NCBI GenBank assembly: GCA_049794535.1
Contig: JBARCX010000123.1
Location: forward strand, 1-19,629
Direction of reading: 5' to 3'
Length of the DNA: 19,629 nt
From: JBARCX01 sp049794535
GTDB lineage: Bacteria; Pseudomonadota; Gammaproteobacteria; Xanthomonadales; Rhodanobacteraceae
Every line of letters starts with the position of its first letter. Position 1 is the stretch's first letter. Positions 8,707-16,177 of the stretch are shown piece by piece. The position numbers and the translations under genes were made by a program. The notes under the pieces were generated by a model that did no database searches, was not told the origin of the DNA, and saw only the letters and a list, made by a program, of their open reading frames with translations.

Positions 8707-10494
8707 GTGACTGACCTGCCCTTGGCCCGAAAAGCGGCGTATGTCTTGTTCTGCTCTGGCTTGGTGATACTGACCGGCTGTAACAAGCAACCCGACACAT
8801 CATCCACGGCTCCAGCACCGGCAAGCTCCACTGCCCAGCAAGCCGCACCCTACACACCACCCACTGCCGACCAGCTTTATCAAATGGTGGCGCCGATTGC
8901 CTTGTTTCCCGACAACTTGGTCGCGCAGGTGTTGGCTGGCTCGACCTATCCCGATCAGATCACCGCAGCGAACAACTGGCTTGCACAGAATCCGAATCTG
9001 AAAGGCGCTTCATTACAGACGGCCATTGCATCGGAGCCGTGGGATCCCAGCGTGAAGGGTCTTACCGCGTTCCCTTCGGTGCTCGATCAAATGGCACAAA
9101 ACACTCAATGGACGACTGCGCTGGGTGAGGCTTACGTCAACGATCCCACGGATGTGATGAACGCCATCCAGGTGATGCGTCAGCGTGCTGCCCAACATGG
9201 CAACCTGCAAAGCTCGGCGCAGCAACGCGTTGTCACCCAACCGGTGGCTGCCGCCAACACGACCACCTATGTCGATAACGGCGAGAGCGGCGAACCGCCC
9301 GTGTACAGCGGCCCAAGTGTCGTGCAAGCACCCGATCAAGCCATCGAGATCATGCCGGCACAGGAAGACACGGTGTATGTGCCCAGTTACAACCCGCAAA
9401 CCGTCTATGGCGAAGAAGTTCCGGTCTATCCCGACTACACCTATGTGCAACCCGGATACAGCACCGGTGACCTGGTGGCCGTAGGTGCCGTGACCTTCGG
9501 CGTGGGCATTCTGGTCGGCAGCCTGTTCGACCATCACCATGACCGCTACAACAACCCTCCACCGGCCTGGGGTTGGAACAACTGGGGCATGCGTTGGGGT
9601 GGCGGCGGTGGCGGCGGCAATGGCGGCGGCGGATGGCAGCGCCCCACTGTGGTGTACAACAACTCGACCTACGTGTCGCGCTCCACCACGGTCGTCAATC
9701 GCTACACCACCAACAACTACAACAATCGCACGGTCAACAACGTCAACAGCAATAATTTCAACAGCAATAACCGGACGTTTAATAACAGCGCGCCCAACGC
9801 GGCGGCCCAGAATCGCAACTTCAGCAACGCCGCCGTCAGTCATGTCGTGGCCGGTGCTCCGCAAGCCATGATGAACCGGCCAGCCGCTCAAGCCGCACCC
9901 ATGACCATGCCGCATTTCGGCACGCCGGTGCGTGGTGCACAGCCGGTACGCAATGAACCTTCGACGGCCATGCAGGCATACCATGCCGCGGCGCAACCTG
10001 TGTCACGCTCGGATATTCCATCGAGGGCGGCTTTGCAGCCGCACGCCGCACCAGGACCTCAAGCGCATACGCCCCAGGCCTACGCACCTCAGGTCCACAA
10101 CTCGACGCTGACGCGGACCACGCCTCAGGCAAGTCCATCCATGGTGACCCAGCCGAGGCTTCCGCCGCAGATGCGGGAACAGCCAGCCCCACGTCCGGCC
10201 CAGCCGGCTGTAACGCATCAGCCGGCACCGCAAGTTTTCAATCGTCCACAACCGGAACGCGCGGCACCTGCACCTGCGCCAAGGCCCGAGCCGCAAGCAG
10301 CACCGCGTTCCGAATTTTCGCGCCCGCAACAACAACCTGCACCCCGCCCGGCACCAGCCCCACGCCGGGAGCCCAGCCGTGCACCGCCTCCGCAAGCAGC
10401 ACCTGCTGAACATAACAATGCTCGCCCGGCACCTCCCCCGCAGCACGCCCCTAGCAAGCCGGTGAAGAAGGACGACAACGAAAACGGGCATTGA
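8707..10494 (+). CDS. DUF3300 lipoprotein with Gly-, Asn- and Pro/Ala-rich tail
   Basis: A DUF3300 protein of unknown function; E. coli YacH carries the same domain. The GTG start is favoured because GGAGA (8696-8700) lies six bases upstream and because this start yields a lipoprotein signal with lipobox LTGC (Cys25). The DUF3300 domain runs from about residue 57 to 250 (LYQMVAPIALFPDNLVAQVL, then WDPSVKGLTAFP, later VYVPSYNPQTVYG). A short hydrophobic stretch (257-274) and a His cluster (276-278) come next. Then follow a Gly run (298-309), an Asn-rich stretch (318-360) and a Pro/Ala/Gln/Arg-rich tail to residue 595. The tail is probably disordered. Many proteobacteria are thought to pair DUF3300 with DUF2950; no such neighbour is here. 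It lies between tamB and the M13 peptidase, each separated by over 220 bases, so it is probably its own transcript. Confidence 0.95.
   Translation: MTDLPLARKAAYVLFCSGLVILTGCNKQPDTSSTAPAPASSTAQQAAPYTPPTADQLYQMVAPIALFPDNLVAQVLAGSTYPDQITAANNWLAQNPNLKGASLQTAIASEPWDPSVKGLTAFPSVLDQMAQNTQWTTALGEAYVNDPTDVMNAIQVMRQRAAQHGNLQSSAQQRVVTQPVAAANTTTYVDNGESGEPPVYSGPSVVQAPDQAIEIMPAQEDTVYVPSYNPQTVYGEEVPVYPDYTYVQPGYSTGDLVAVGAVTFGVGILVGSLFDHHHDRYNNPPPAWGWNNWGMRWGGGGGGGNGGGGWQRPTVVYNNSTYVSRSTTVVNRYTTNNYNNRTVNNVNSNNFNSNNRTFNNSAPNAAAQNRNFSNAAVSHVVAGAPQAMMNRPAAQAAPMTMPHFGTPVRGAQPVRNEPSTAMQAYHAAAQPVSRSDIPSRAALQPHAAPGPQAHTPQAYAPQVHNSTLTRTTPQASPSMVTQPRLPPQMREQPAPRPAQPAVTHQPAPQVFNRPQPERAAPAPAPRPEPQAAPRSEFSRPQQQPAPRPAPAPRREPSRAPPPQAAPAEHNNARPAPPPQHAPSKPVKKDDNENGH
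9598..9633 (+). repeat. Low-complexity GGN repeat encoding a glycine run
   Basis: Twelve GGN/AAT codons encode G7-N-G4 (residues 298-309 of the DUF3300 protein). Such tracts can vary in length by slippage in units of three without breaking the frame. Confidence 0.7.
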
Positions 10495-10513
10495 GCTAAG
10501 CACCTGCCCCAGT

Positions 10514-10540
10514 TGGCACCGACTCAACCGGTAGGTGCCA
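10514..10540 (+). terminator. Hairpin after the DUF3300 gene
   Basis: TGGCACC (10514-10520) pairs with GGTGCCA (10534-10540) around a 13-base loop, 20 bases after the stop. No T-run follows, so terminator function is only a suggestion. The rest of the gap up to the peptidase gene holds a very G/C-dense segment (10613-10636) and a small ATGGGC/GCCCAT inverted repeat (10657-10674), with no convincing gene. Confidence 0.35.
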
Positions 10541-10741
10541 TCGCAAGTCCACCGTCTGCTGTGGCGCAGCATTTCAGGATGCGCCCAGCAGACGGCCATG
10601 CAACGGCTCATCTCCCGGGGGCGGGCCCCATCCCCCAGCACTGCCATCCAGCAGCCATGGGCGCACTAGCCCATTGGTCATGCGCACAAACTGCCCAACG
10701 CGAACTATCGTGAGCAGCTTGAACATGATGAGGTGGAAACC

Positions 10742-12823
10742 ATGCAACGTATTCGTTGGATTCTGACCGCCGCAGTACTCTGCGGCACGAGCGCGTGGGC
10801 AGCCACACCGGACACCGGCAAACAGGCAGCGCCCGGCCTCGCCGATGCGACCATAGGCGTGGATCTTTCCGGCATCGACCACGCCGCGAAACCTGGCGAC
10901 AATTTCTACGACTATGCCAACGGCGACTGGATGAAGGCGGCGGTGATTCCAGCCGATCGATCCAGCACCGGCACCTTCCTCAAGGTGTTTGAGAAAGCCG
11001 AGAAATCCACCGCCGAACTGATTCGCAACGCCGGCCAGAGCCACCCTGCCGCGGGCACAAATGCACGCAAGATTGCCGACTACTACGCTGCCTACATGGA
11101 CGAAGCCGGCATTGAGAAGCACGGCCTGACGCCGCTCAAATCCGAGCTGACCGACATCGCTTCGATCACCTCGAAAGACGATCTCGCCCGCGTCCTCGGC
11201 AGCCAACTGCGCGCCGATGTCGACCCGATCAACGCGACCAACTTCAACACCGAAAACCTGTTTGGCCTATTCGTCGCCCAGGGCCTGGAAGATCCGTCGC
11301 GCAACGTCGCCTACCTGCTACAGGGTGGCCTGGGCATGCCCAGTCGCGACTACTACCTGTCGAACGATCCAGCGATGGCAGCGTTCCGCACGAAGTATCA
11401 GGACTACATCGCCGCACTGTTGAAACTCGCCGGCACACCGGATGCCGACGCAAAAGCCAAAACTATCTTCGCGTTGGAAACCAAGATCGCGCAGTCGCAG
11501 GAAACGCTGGTCGATAGCCAGGATGTGCACAAAGCGAACAATCTGTGGAGCATGACCGACTTCACACAGAAAGCACCGGGCATCGATTGGGCCGCTTATT
11601 TCAAAGCCGCCGGACTCAGCAACCAGAAGCAGATCGACGCGTGGCAGCCAAACGCTATCACCGGTCTCTCCGCCTTGGTGGGCAGTGAACCTGTCGAAGC
11701 CTGGAAGGATCTACTGACCTTCCACGCACTCGACCAGAGCGCAGGCCTGCTGCCCAAGGCCTATGCCGACCTTAGCTTCAATTTCTATGGAAACACGCTA
11801 CAAGGCACACCCAAGCAGCAGGAACGCTGGAAGCGTGCGGTAGGCGCCACCAATACCGATCTCGGTGATGCGGTGGGCCAGCTCTATGTAAAGAAATACT
11901 TCCCGGCCTCGTCGAAAGCCGAAGTGCAGCAACTGGTGAAAAACCTTATCGGTGCGTTTAATGATCGCATCGACACGCTGACCTGGATGACACCTGCCAC
12001 CAAAGAAAAAGCCAAGGCCAAGCTCACCACGCTACGTGTCGGCGTGGGTTATCCGGAAACGTGGCGCGACTACGCAACGCTTGACGTTCGTCACGACGAC
12101 CCGCTCGGCAACCATCTGCGCGCGGTGAAGTTCGAGTATCAACATCAACTGGCTAAGCTCGACCAGTCAGTGGATCGCGGCGAATGGTGGATGACGCCAC
12201 AAACAGTCAACGCTGTGAACCTGCCACTGCAAAACGCGTTGAACTTCCCCGCGGCGATCCTGCAGCCACCGTTCTTCAATCCGGATGCCGATGCCGCGGC
12301 GAATTACGGCTCGATCGGTGCCGTGATTGGCCACGAGATCAGCCACAGCTTCGACAACACCGGTGCAGAATTCGACGCGCAAGGTCGCCTCGCCAACTGG
12401 TGGACGCCCGCGGATCTCGCGCACTTCAACGCGGCAGGTCAGCAATTGGTTAAGCAGTTCGACCAGTACGAAGCGCTGCCCGGCCTGCACGTCAATGGCC
12501 AGCAAACACTGGGGGAAAACATTGCCGACGTTTCCGGCCTGACCGTTGCTTACATCGCGTATCACAAGTCGCTGGGTGGCAAGCCCGCTCCCGTCATCGA
12601 CGGACTCACGGGTGATCAGCGCTTCTTCCTCGCCTTCGGCCAGACGTGGCGCTCGAAGATTCGCGACGCGGCCGTTCGTCAGCGCCTCGCCACCGACGTG
12701 CACGCACCCGCGAACTTCCGTGCACTGACCGTGCGCAACCTCGACGCGTGGTACCCCGCGTTCCAGGTATCCGCCGGTGAGAAGTTGTATCTGACGCCGC
12801 AGGATCGCGTGAAGATCTGGTAA
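10742..12823 (+). CDS. Secreted M13-family zinc metallopeptidase (neprilysin/PepO-like)
   Basis: An exported zinc endopeptidase expected to cleave oligopeptides in the periplasm or outside the cell. The ATG at 10742 is preferred over an in-frame GTG at 10733: GAGGTG (10730-10735) is a good Shine-Dalgarno for the ATG and overlaps the GTG. The start gives a signal peptide ending near AWA-A (residues 18-21). The M13 N-terminal motif GDNFYDYANGDWMK follows. The catalytic half has NALNFPAAILQPPFF, the zinc site HEISH (H531, E532, H535), and ENIAD with the third ligand E592 and D596. The conserved HAPANFR segment is near the C-terminus, and the chain ends in IW as many family members do. The usual NAY/NAF substrate-binding triad reads NAV here. 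At 693 residues it is full length. It appears monocistronic and meets murD2 tail to tail. Confidence 0.96.
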   Translation: MQRIRWILTAAVLCGTSAWAATPDTGKQAAPGLADATIGVDLSGIDHAAKPGDNFYDYANGDWMKAAVIPADRSSTGTFLKVFEKAEKSTAELIRNAGQSHPAAGTNARKIADYYAAYMDEAGIEKHGLTPLKSELTDIASITSKDDLARVLGSQLRADVDPINATNFNTENLFGLFVAQGLEDPSRNVAYLLQGGLGMPSRDYYLSNDPAMAAFRTKYQDYIAALLKLAGTPDADAKAKTIFALETKIAQSQETLVDSQDVHKANNLWSMTDFTQKAPGIDWAAYFKAAGLSNQKQIDAWQPNAITGLSALVGSEPVEAWKDLLTFHALDQSAGLLPKAYADLSFNFYGNTLQGTPKQQERWKRAVGATNTDLGDAVGQLYVKKYFPASSKAEVQQLVKNLIGAFNDRIDTLTWMTPATKEKAKAKLTTLRVGVGYPETWRDYATLDVRHDDPLGNHLRAVKFEYQHQLAKLDQSVDRGEWWMTPQTVNAVNLPLQNALNFPAAILQPPFFNPDADAAANYGSIGAVIGHEISHSFDNTGAEFDAQGRLANWWTPADLAHFNAAGQQLVKQFDQYEALPGLHVNGQQTLGENIADVSGLTVAYIAYHKSLGGKPAPVIDGLTGDQRFFLAFGQTWRSKIRDAAVRQRLATDVHAPANFRALTVRNLDAWYPAFQVSAGEKLYLTPQDRVKIW

Positions 12824-12831
12824 GTGTGATG

Positions 12832-12863
12832 GCGGAGCTTGTGGCAGTGGCCGCAAGCTCCGC
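12832..12863. terminator. Bidirectional hairpin between convergent M13 peptidase and murD2 genes
   Basis: GCGGAGCTTG (12832-12841) is exactly complementary to CAAGCTCCGC (12854-12863). Three more pairs (TGG/CCG, one a wobble) close a six-base loop, giving about 13 pairs. It lies 8 bases past the peptidase stop and 27 bases past the murD2 stop, where a shared terminator for two converging transcripts is expected. Neither side has a strong T-run. Confidence 0.6.
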
Positions 12864-12890
12864 TGCAAATCAGACCTCAGGCAACACAGA

Positions 12891-14300
12891 TCAACTGATA
12901 CCCAGGCCCGCAATTCCGGCGATAGCGGCACCTTCGAAGCCAGCCAACTCGGCAAAACGACGTCCGCGCTCCGCATAGTCACGGAACTGATCAAAGCTGG
13001 GAGCGCCGGGAGACAGCAACACGCAGCCGCCCTGCGGCGTAAGTTGACGCGCACGTTCGACCGCCGCATCAAGACCATCGACCTGCGCGATCTCGGTAAC
13101 CGCCTCTGCTTCACGCAATGCGGTAGCAATGCGTGGCCCGTTCGCACCGCTGCAAATGATTGCCCACGGCGGATCTTCCGCCATGGCTTCGATGAAGCCT
13201 GACCAATCCAACCCGCGATCGTGGCCGCCAACCAATACGGTTATCTGCCGTCCTTGCAAGCTTTCCAACGCGGCCAGCGTTGCTTGTGGTGTGGTGCTGA
13301 TCGAATCGTTGACCCAATGCAGGCCGTGACGATCACCAAGTGATTGCAAACGATGTGGCAGTGGCTGGAAGTGCGCTAGTGCCGGCGCCGCCTTTATTGC
13401 GTCGAGCCCCACAGCCTCCAATGCAGCCAGAGCAGCGCAAGCGTTCAACGCATTATGCAAACCAGGCACCGACAAGGCATCGACGGCGAACACCGACTTG
13501 CGCCCACGACGAATGTAACCGTTAGCCACATGCCAACCGTGACTATCACCAAACATCAGAATGTTTGGATGGCTGGACGTCTGTTCCAATAAAACATCCT
13601 GCGTGGCATTGACGAGCAGCTTCTGCGACATGTCGGCCAGCTTGAGCTTATCGGTCACATAACGTTCGCGCGAACCGTGCCAGTCCAGATGCTCCTCATA
13701 CAGACTCGTAATCACGCCGAGCGCCAGCGGGCCCGCTTCGGCGGTCTGAAAGCTGGACAACTCCACAACCCACAAGTCAGCCGATTGATCCAGCAGCTCC
13801 AACAATGGCATACCAATGTTGCCGGCCAAGGCGGTGCGAACACCAAGGGAGCGCGCCAGATGCGCGATGAGTGCGCTGGTGGTGCTCTTCCCCTTGGTAC
13901 CGGTTACCGCGATCACCTGCGTTTGCCGGCCCTTTTCAAGCCCAATCTGATGGAGATCGTTCTCGCCGAACCACAGCGCGGTACCTGAGGTGAAACAGGT
14001 CCCCTGCTTCGCTGCTGCCAGCAACGCCGGCTTGTATGCCGAAATACCGGGCGACTTGATGACGACGTCGAATGCAGCTAGTGCAGCGGTATCGGGCTCG
14101 TCATCACGTACATCGAGCGCAGCGTCAAAAGCGCGGACGGCCTCCACCTCTGCTGTGGTACAGAACAGCGTCAACACTTGTTCCGGCAATCGCTGACGAA
14201 GCGCCGCAATAGCCGCTTTACCTTCGCGACCGAAGCCCCAGATCGCGACACGCTTTCCCGCCAGCTCAGCAATATGTGGTGGCGTGGCCGGTGTACGCAT
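12891..14300 (-). CDS. murD2: MurD2, UDP-N-acetylmuramoyl-L-alanine--L-glutamate ligase
   Basis: Cytoplasmic Mur ligase that adds L-Glu (not D-Glu as in classical MurD) to UDP-MurNAc-L-Ala using ATP; MurL then inverts the new residue. Mur-ligase marks are GFGREG (22-27), KSPGIS (82-87), the ATP loop GTKGKSTT (134-141), ELSSFQ (180-185), HLDWHGS (204-210) with nearby lysines K218/K220 as carbamylation candidates, PHRLQ (315-319), NDSISTTP (331-338) and LLSPGAPSFDQF (428-439). It has 469 residues. The frame extends upstream to 14369, but the ATG at 14300 is chosen because it forms TGATG with the murL stop and because longer versions would lie inside murL. Overlap by one base implies translational coupling. 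The assignment as MurD2 rather than MurD rests on the murL linkage and MurD-like motifs that differ from the E. coli form. Confidence 0.94.
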   Translation of the reverse strand: MRTPATPPHIAELAGKRVAIWGFGREGKAAIAALRQRLPEQVLTLFCTTAEVEAVRAFDAALDVRDDEPDTAALAAFDVVIKSPGISAYKPALLAAAKQGTCFTSGTALWFGENDLHQIGLEKGRQTQVIAVTGTKGKSTTSALIAHLARSLGVRTALAGNIGMPLLELLDQSADLWVVELSSFQTAEAGPLALGVITSLYEEHLDWHGSRERYVTDKLKLADMSQKLLVNATQDVLLEQTSSHPNILMFGDSHGWHVANGYIRRGRKSVFAVDALSVPGLHNALNACAALAALEAVGLDAIKAAPALAHFQPLPHRLQSLGDRHGLHWVNDSISTTPQATLAALESLQGRQITVLVGGHDRGLDWSGFIEAMAEDPPWAIICSGANGPRIATALREAEAVTEIAQVDGLDAAVERARQLTPQGGCVLLSPGAPSFDQFRDYAERGRRFAELAGFEGAAIAGIAGLGIS

Positions 14301-15643
14301 CAGCCGATCGCCGCCAACGCCGGCTGCAAGCGCGCGGGAATACGATGTTCGTCGGACGGAACCAACCACGGCTCCAATGCCAATTGCGCAGCATCGAGCT
14401 GCGGCAAGATCTCGCTACGGAAGCGGGTGATCAATGCATCCTCCTGCCATTCCGGTCGTTGACTCAGTGCATACATGGCGGCGCGCGCTTCGGCACCCTC
14501 GCCCACACATTCGAACGGCTTGTGATCCTGGTATTCCAGCAACGCGTCGAAACCCGCCGCCTGGCTCTCATCATCCAGCAAGTTGCGGCCGAATATAGCA
14601 AGCAGTCGCGGCTTGGGTAAAAACGGCGCCAGCGCGAGGAATACGAAGTGGCACTTCGGACACTGTCCGCACCAACGATCCGCTGGCTTCGGGCCAAGCA
14701 GCTTGAAGTTGCGGTTACAGCTGGAAAACGTGTCGAAATACGGCGTGAGTTTCGCGAACGCACGGGTAATCGCCAATTCCGAGTACGGCCGCAGCAGTGA
14801 GCAGTAATCGAGATCGGCTGCGACATGCGTATGCAGCCAGTCACCGAGCAACTGTTCGAACGCGTAGCCCTTGCTCCACTGGTGATTCACCTGCTGGCCT
14901 TCGTATTCCAGCGTGGCGGCTGAGGCTGAACGCTCATTGGCAAAGGCGATGCTGTCATAGCCATAGAGAATGGCAGCGACAGCCAGGATGGCCGAGTTCA
15001 CCGCGGTCACCGGGATATGTCCATTCCAGGCACCGAGGCGGTTCAAATCAAATAGTTGCGGTGCCAGCTCGCGCTGGATGTTGAGCATGGGCAGGCCCGT
15101 GCGCTCGGCGCAGGCCGCGATGAGGGCCGAGTTACCAACCCAGGTCGCAGTGGCTTCACCACCTATGGATTTGATGGCCTCGACGGCGACCAGCGAATCC
15201 TTGCCTCCGCCGATCGGCACCAGCGTGCGCTTGGGCAAACCCAAAGCCGCCGCGGGCGGCTGCGCTGCCCCGCCGCGCGGGAACACGATACGGCCGCGCA
15301 GATCGAGCCCATTGCGATAAGCGAATTCAGCCAGACCATGCAAATACAGTGCATCGGCCAGATCGGCAGTGGCATCGTCGAGCGGGCCATCGGCCACTTC
15401 GATCTTGGGCGGCACGCCGGCTTTGTAATAACTCACGCCGGCAATCAGGTGCAGCAGACGCAAGGCCTTGTCGAAGGCAGCCGCATGCGAGGCTGGCAAG
15501 GTCGGCGCATGCGGAAAGCGCACCCGCTCGATCAGCTCCTCGCCATCATCGAACGCATAGACCAGTTCAGCGACACCATCGGCGTAGCTGCAGCGCACGA
15601 AGCGGAATACCTGGGTCAGGCGCGGTTGGATCACAGTGGTCAC
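14300..15643 (-). CDS. murL: MurL, UDP-MurNAc-L-Ala-L-Glu epimerase
   Basis: ATP-dependent epimerase that converts the terminal L-Glu of UDP-MurNAc-L-Ala-L-Glu to D-Glu. This lets the cell build peptidoglycan without a free D-Glu supply from glutamate racemase; the system is known from Xanthomonas. The 447-residue protein shows a PP-loop-type nucleotide motif GGGKDS (145-150) in TLVPIGGGKDSLVAVEAI. It also has a cysteine cluster near the C-terminal third: C309 in SSCNR, then CGQCPKC (C325, C328, C331), possibly a metal or cluster site. The start is GTG at 15643, supported by GGAG (minus strand, 15654-15651) seven bases upstream. A small inverted repeat TGCCAC/GTGGCA (15666-15671 and 15681-15686) lies just upstream. 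It is followed directly by murD2 with a one-base overlap, and it is downstream of the DUF559 remnant on the same strand. Confidence 0.95.
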   Translation of the reverse strand: MTTVIQPRLTQVFRFVRCSYADGVAELVYAFDDGEELIERVRFPHAPTLPASHAAAFDKALRLLHLIAGVSYYKAGVPPKIEVADGPLDDATADLADALYLHGLAEFAYRNGLDLRGRIVFPRGGAAQPPAAALGLPKRTLVPIGGGKDSLVAVEAIKSIGGEATATWVGNSALIAACAERTGLPMLNIQRELAPQLFDLNRLGAWNGHIPVTAVNSAILAVAAILYGYDSIAFANERSASAATLEYEGQQVNHQWSKGYAFEQLLGDWLHTHVAADLDYCSLLRPYSELAITRAFAKLTPYFDTFSSCNRNFKLLGPKPADRWCGQCPKCHFVFLALAPFLPKPRLLAIFGRNLLDDESQAAGFDALLEYQDHKPFECVGEGAEARAAMYALSQRPEWQEDALITRFRSEILPQLDAAQLALEPWLVPSDEHRIPARLQPALAAIG

Positions 15644-15704
15644 TCAGTCACTCCGTATCGTCCCTTGCCACATACAGATGGTGGCATGGAGCCAAAATCT
15701 TGTC

Positions 15705-16091
15705 TTATCGCGACTCCCTCTCCCCTCCGGGGAAAGGGTTGGGGTGAGGGGCCGGGCTCGCTAAAGCCTCCCCAATCACCTCAAGCACGCTTTCAATGTT
15801 CGTCAGTACGTCATTGTTCCAGAAACGCAGCACCCTGTAGCCCATCGTTTGCAGCTCACAGCTCCGACGCTCGTCGTAGGCAACCTAGTCGGCGTGCTGC
15901 CCACCATCAAGCTCCACGATAAGCATGTTGTTGCTGCAGACGAAATCGACGATGTAACTGCCGATCTCGTGCTGGCGGCGGAACTTCTGACCCATCAAAC
16001 GCCGGCCACGCAGGCGGTACCAAAGAGCTCGCTCGGCATCGGTCTGCACTTGGCGCAAGATGCGTGCGCGGTCTACGTTCAAGCGCTTCAT
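15705..16091 (-). pseudogene. DUF559 (Vsr/PD-(D/E)xK-like) endonuclease-domain gene broken by one amber codon
   Basis: The ATG at 16091, preceded by GGAGAGG at a good distance, opens a DUF559 protein. It reads MKRLNVDRARILRQ, then TDAERALWYRLRGRRL, KFRRQHEIGSYIVDF and VELDGGQHAD, and then meets TAG at 15887-15885. The same frame continues past the stop with VAYDERRSCELQTMGYRVLR and FWNNDVLTNIESVLEVIGEA to a TAA at 15707-15705. Relatives have Gln at the stop position (HADQ...Y), so one CAG-to-TAG change explains the break. The 68-residue product would keep the candidate catalytic residues D49, E60 and D62 but lose the last strands. The C-terminal codons (PHPNPFPGGERES) lie in the left inverted repeat. 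DUF559 function is unproven; a nuclease role is inferred from similarity to very-short-patch-repair endonucleases. Confidence 0.85.
15714..15751 (+). repeat. Left copy of a 38-bp palindromic inverted repeat
   Basis: Read on the + strand it starts CTCCCTCTCCCC, passes a short CCCC/GGGG hairpin, and ends GGGTTGGGGTGAGGGG. It matches the complement of 16131-16168 at 34 of 38 positions. It overlaps the end of the DUF559 frame and supplies its last codons. The sequence resembles the CCCTCTCCCC/GGGGAGAGGG repeats scattered through many GC-rich proteobacterial genomes. Confidence 0.85.
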
Positions 16092-16130
16092 CCTTGAAGC
16101 CTCTCCGATGGTGCGTTGTCGCAAGAGCCA

Positions 16131-16168
16131 CCCCTCACCCGAACCCTCTCCCCAAAGGGGAGAGGGAG
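16131..16168 (-). repeat. Right copy of the 38-bp palindromic inverted repeat
   Basis: It contains a perfect 10-pair hairpin, CCCTCTCCCC/GGGGAGAGGG with a three-base loop (16145-16167). It ends nine bases beyond the lysAC stop codon, so it may also shape the 3' end of the lysAC transcript. It is 39 bases upstream of the DUF559 ATG. Confidence 0.85.
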
Positions 16169-16177
16169 CAATTTAGG

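Larger units (their letters stand above)
15714..16168 (-). mobile_element. Putative 455-bp repeat-bounded cassette carrying the DUF559 gene
   Basis: Two 38-base repeats face each other as terminal inverted repeats, with outer ends CTCCCTCTCCCC on both sides. Between them lies only the DUF559 reading frame with its ribosome-binding site. No transposase is encoded and no target-site duplication is visible outside the repeats, so movement, if any, would need help from elsewhere. The alternative is chance siting of two members of a common repeat family around an ordinary gene. Confidence 0.4.

Noticed and set aside
9013..9996. 327-residue minus-strand frame opposite the DUF3300 gene
   Set aside because: The composition simply mirrors the low-complexity sense strand (runs of A/T/H/V), and the sense protein has a lipobox and a known domain.
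10513..10713. 66-residue plus-strand frame in the gap before the peptidase gene
   Set aside because: No Shine-Dalgarno, no family resemblance, and biased composition from a G/C-dense segment.
12167..13231. 354-residue minus-strand frame running from murD2 into the peptidase gene
   Set aside because: It overlaps two genes with intact motifs in other frames and crosses the convergent hairpin.
14301..14369. Upstream extension of murD2 to an earlier start
   Set aside because: It would overlap murL by 70 bases and add residues with no Mur-ligase counterpart; the TGATG junction gives a better start.
15056..15922. 288-residue plus-strand frame over murL and the DUF559 remnant
   Set aside because: It is antisense to murL and reads through the left repeat; no domain is recognised.
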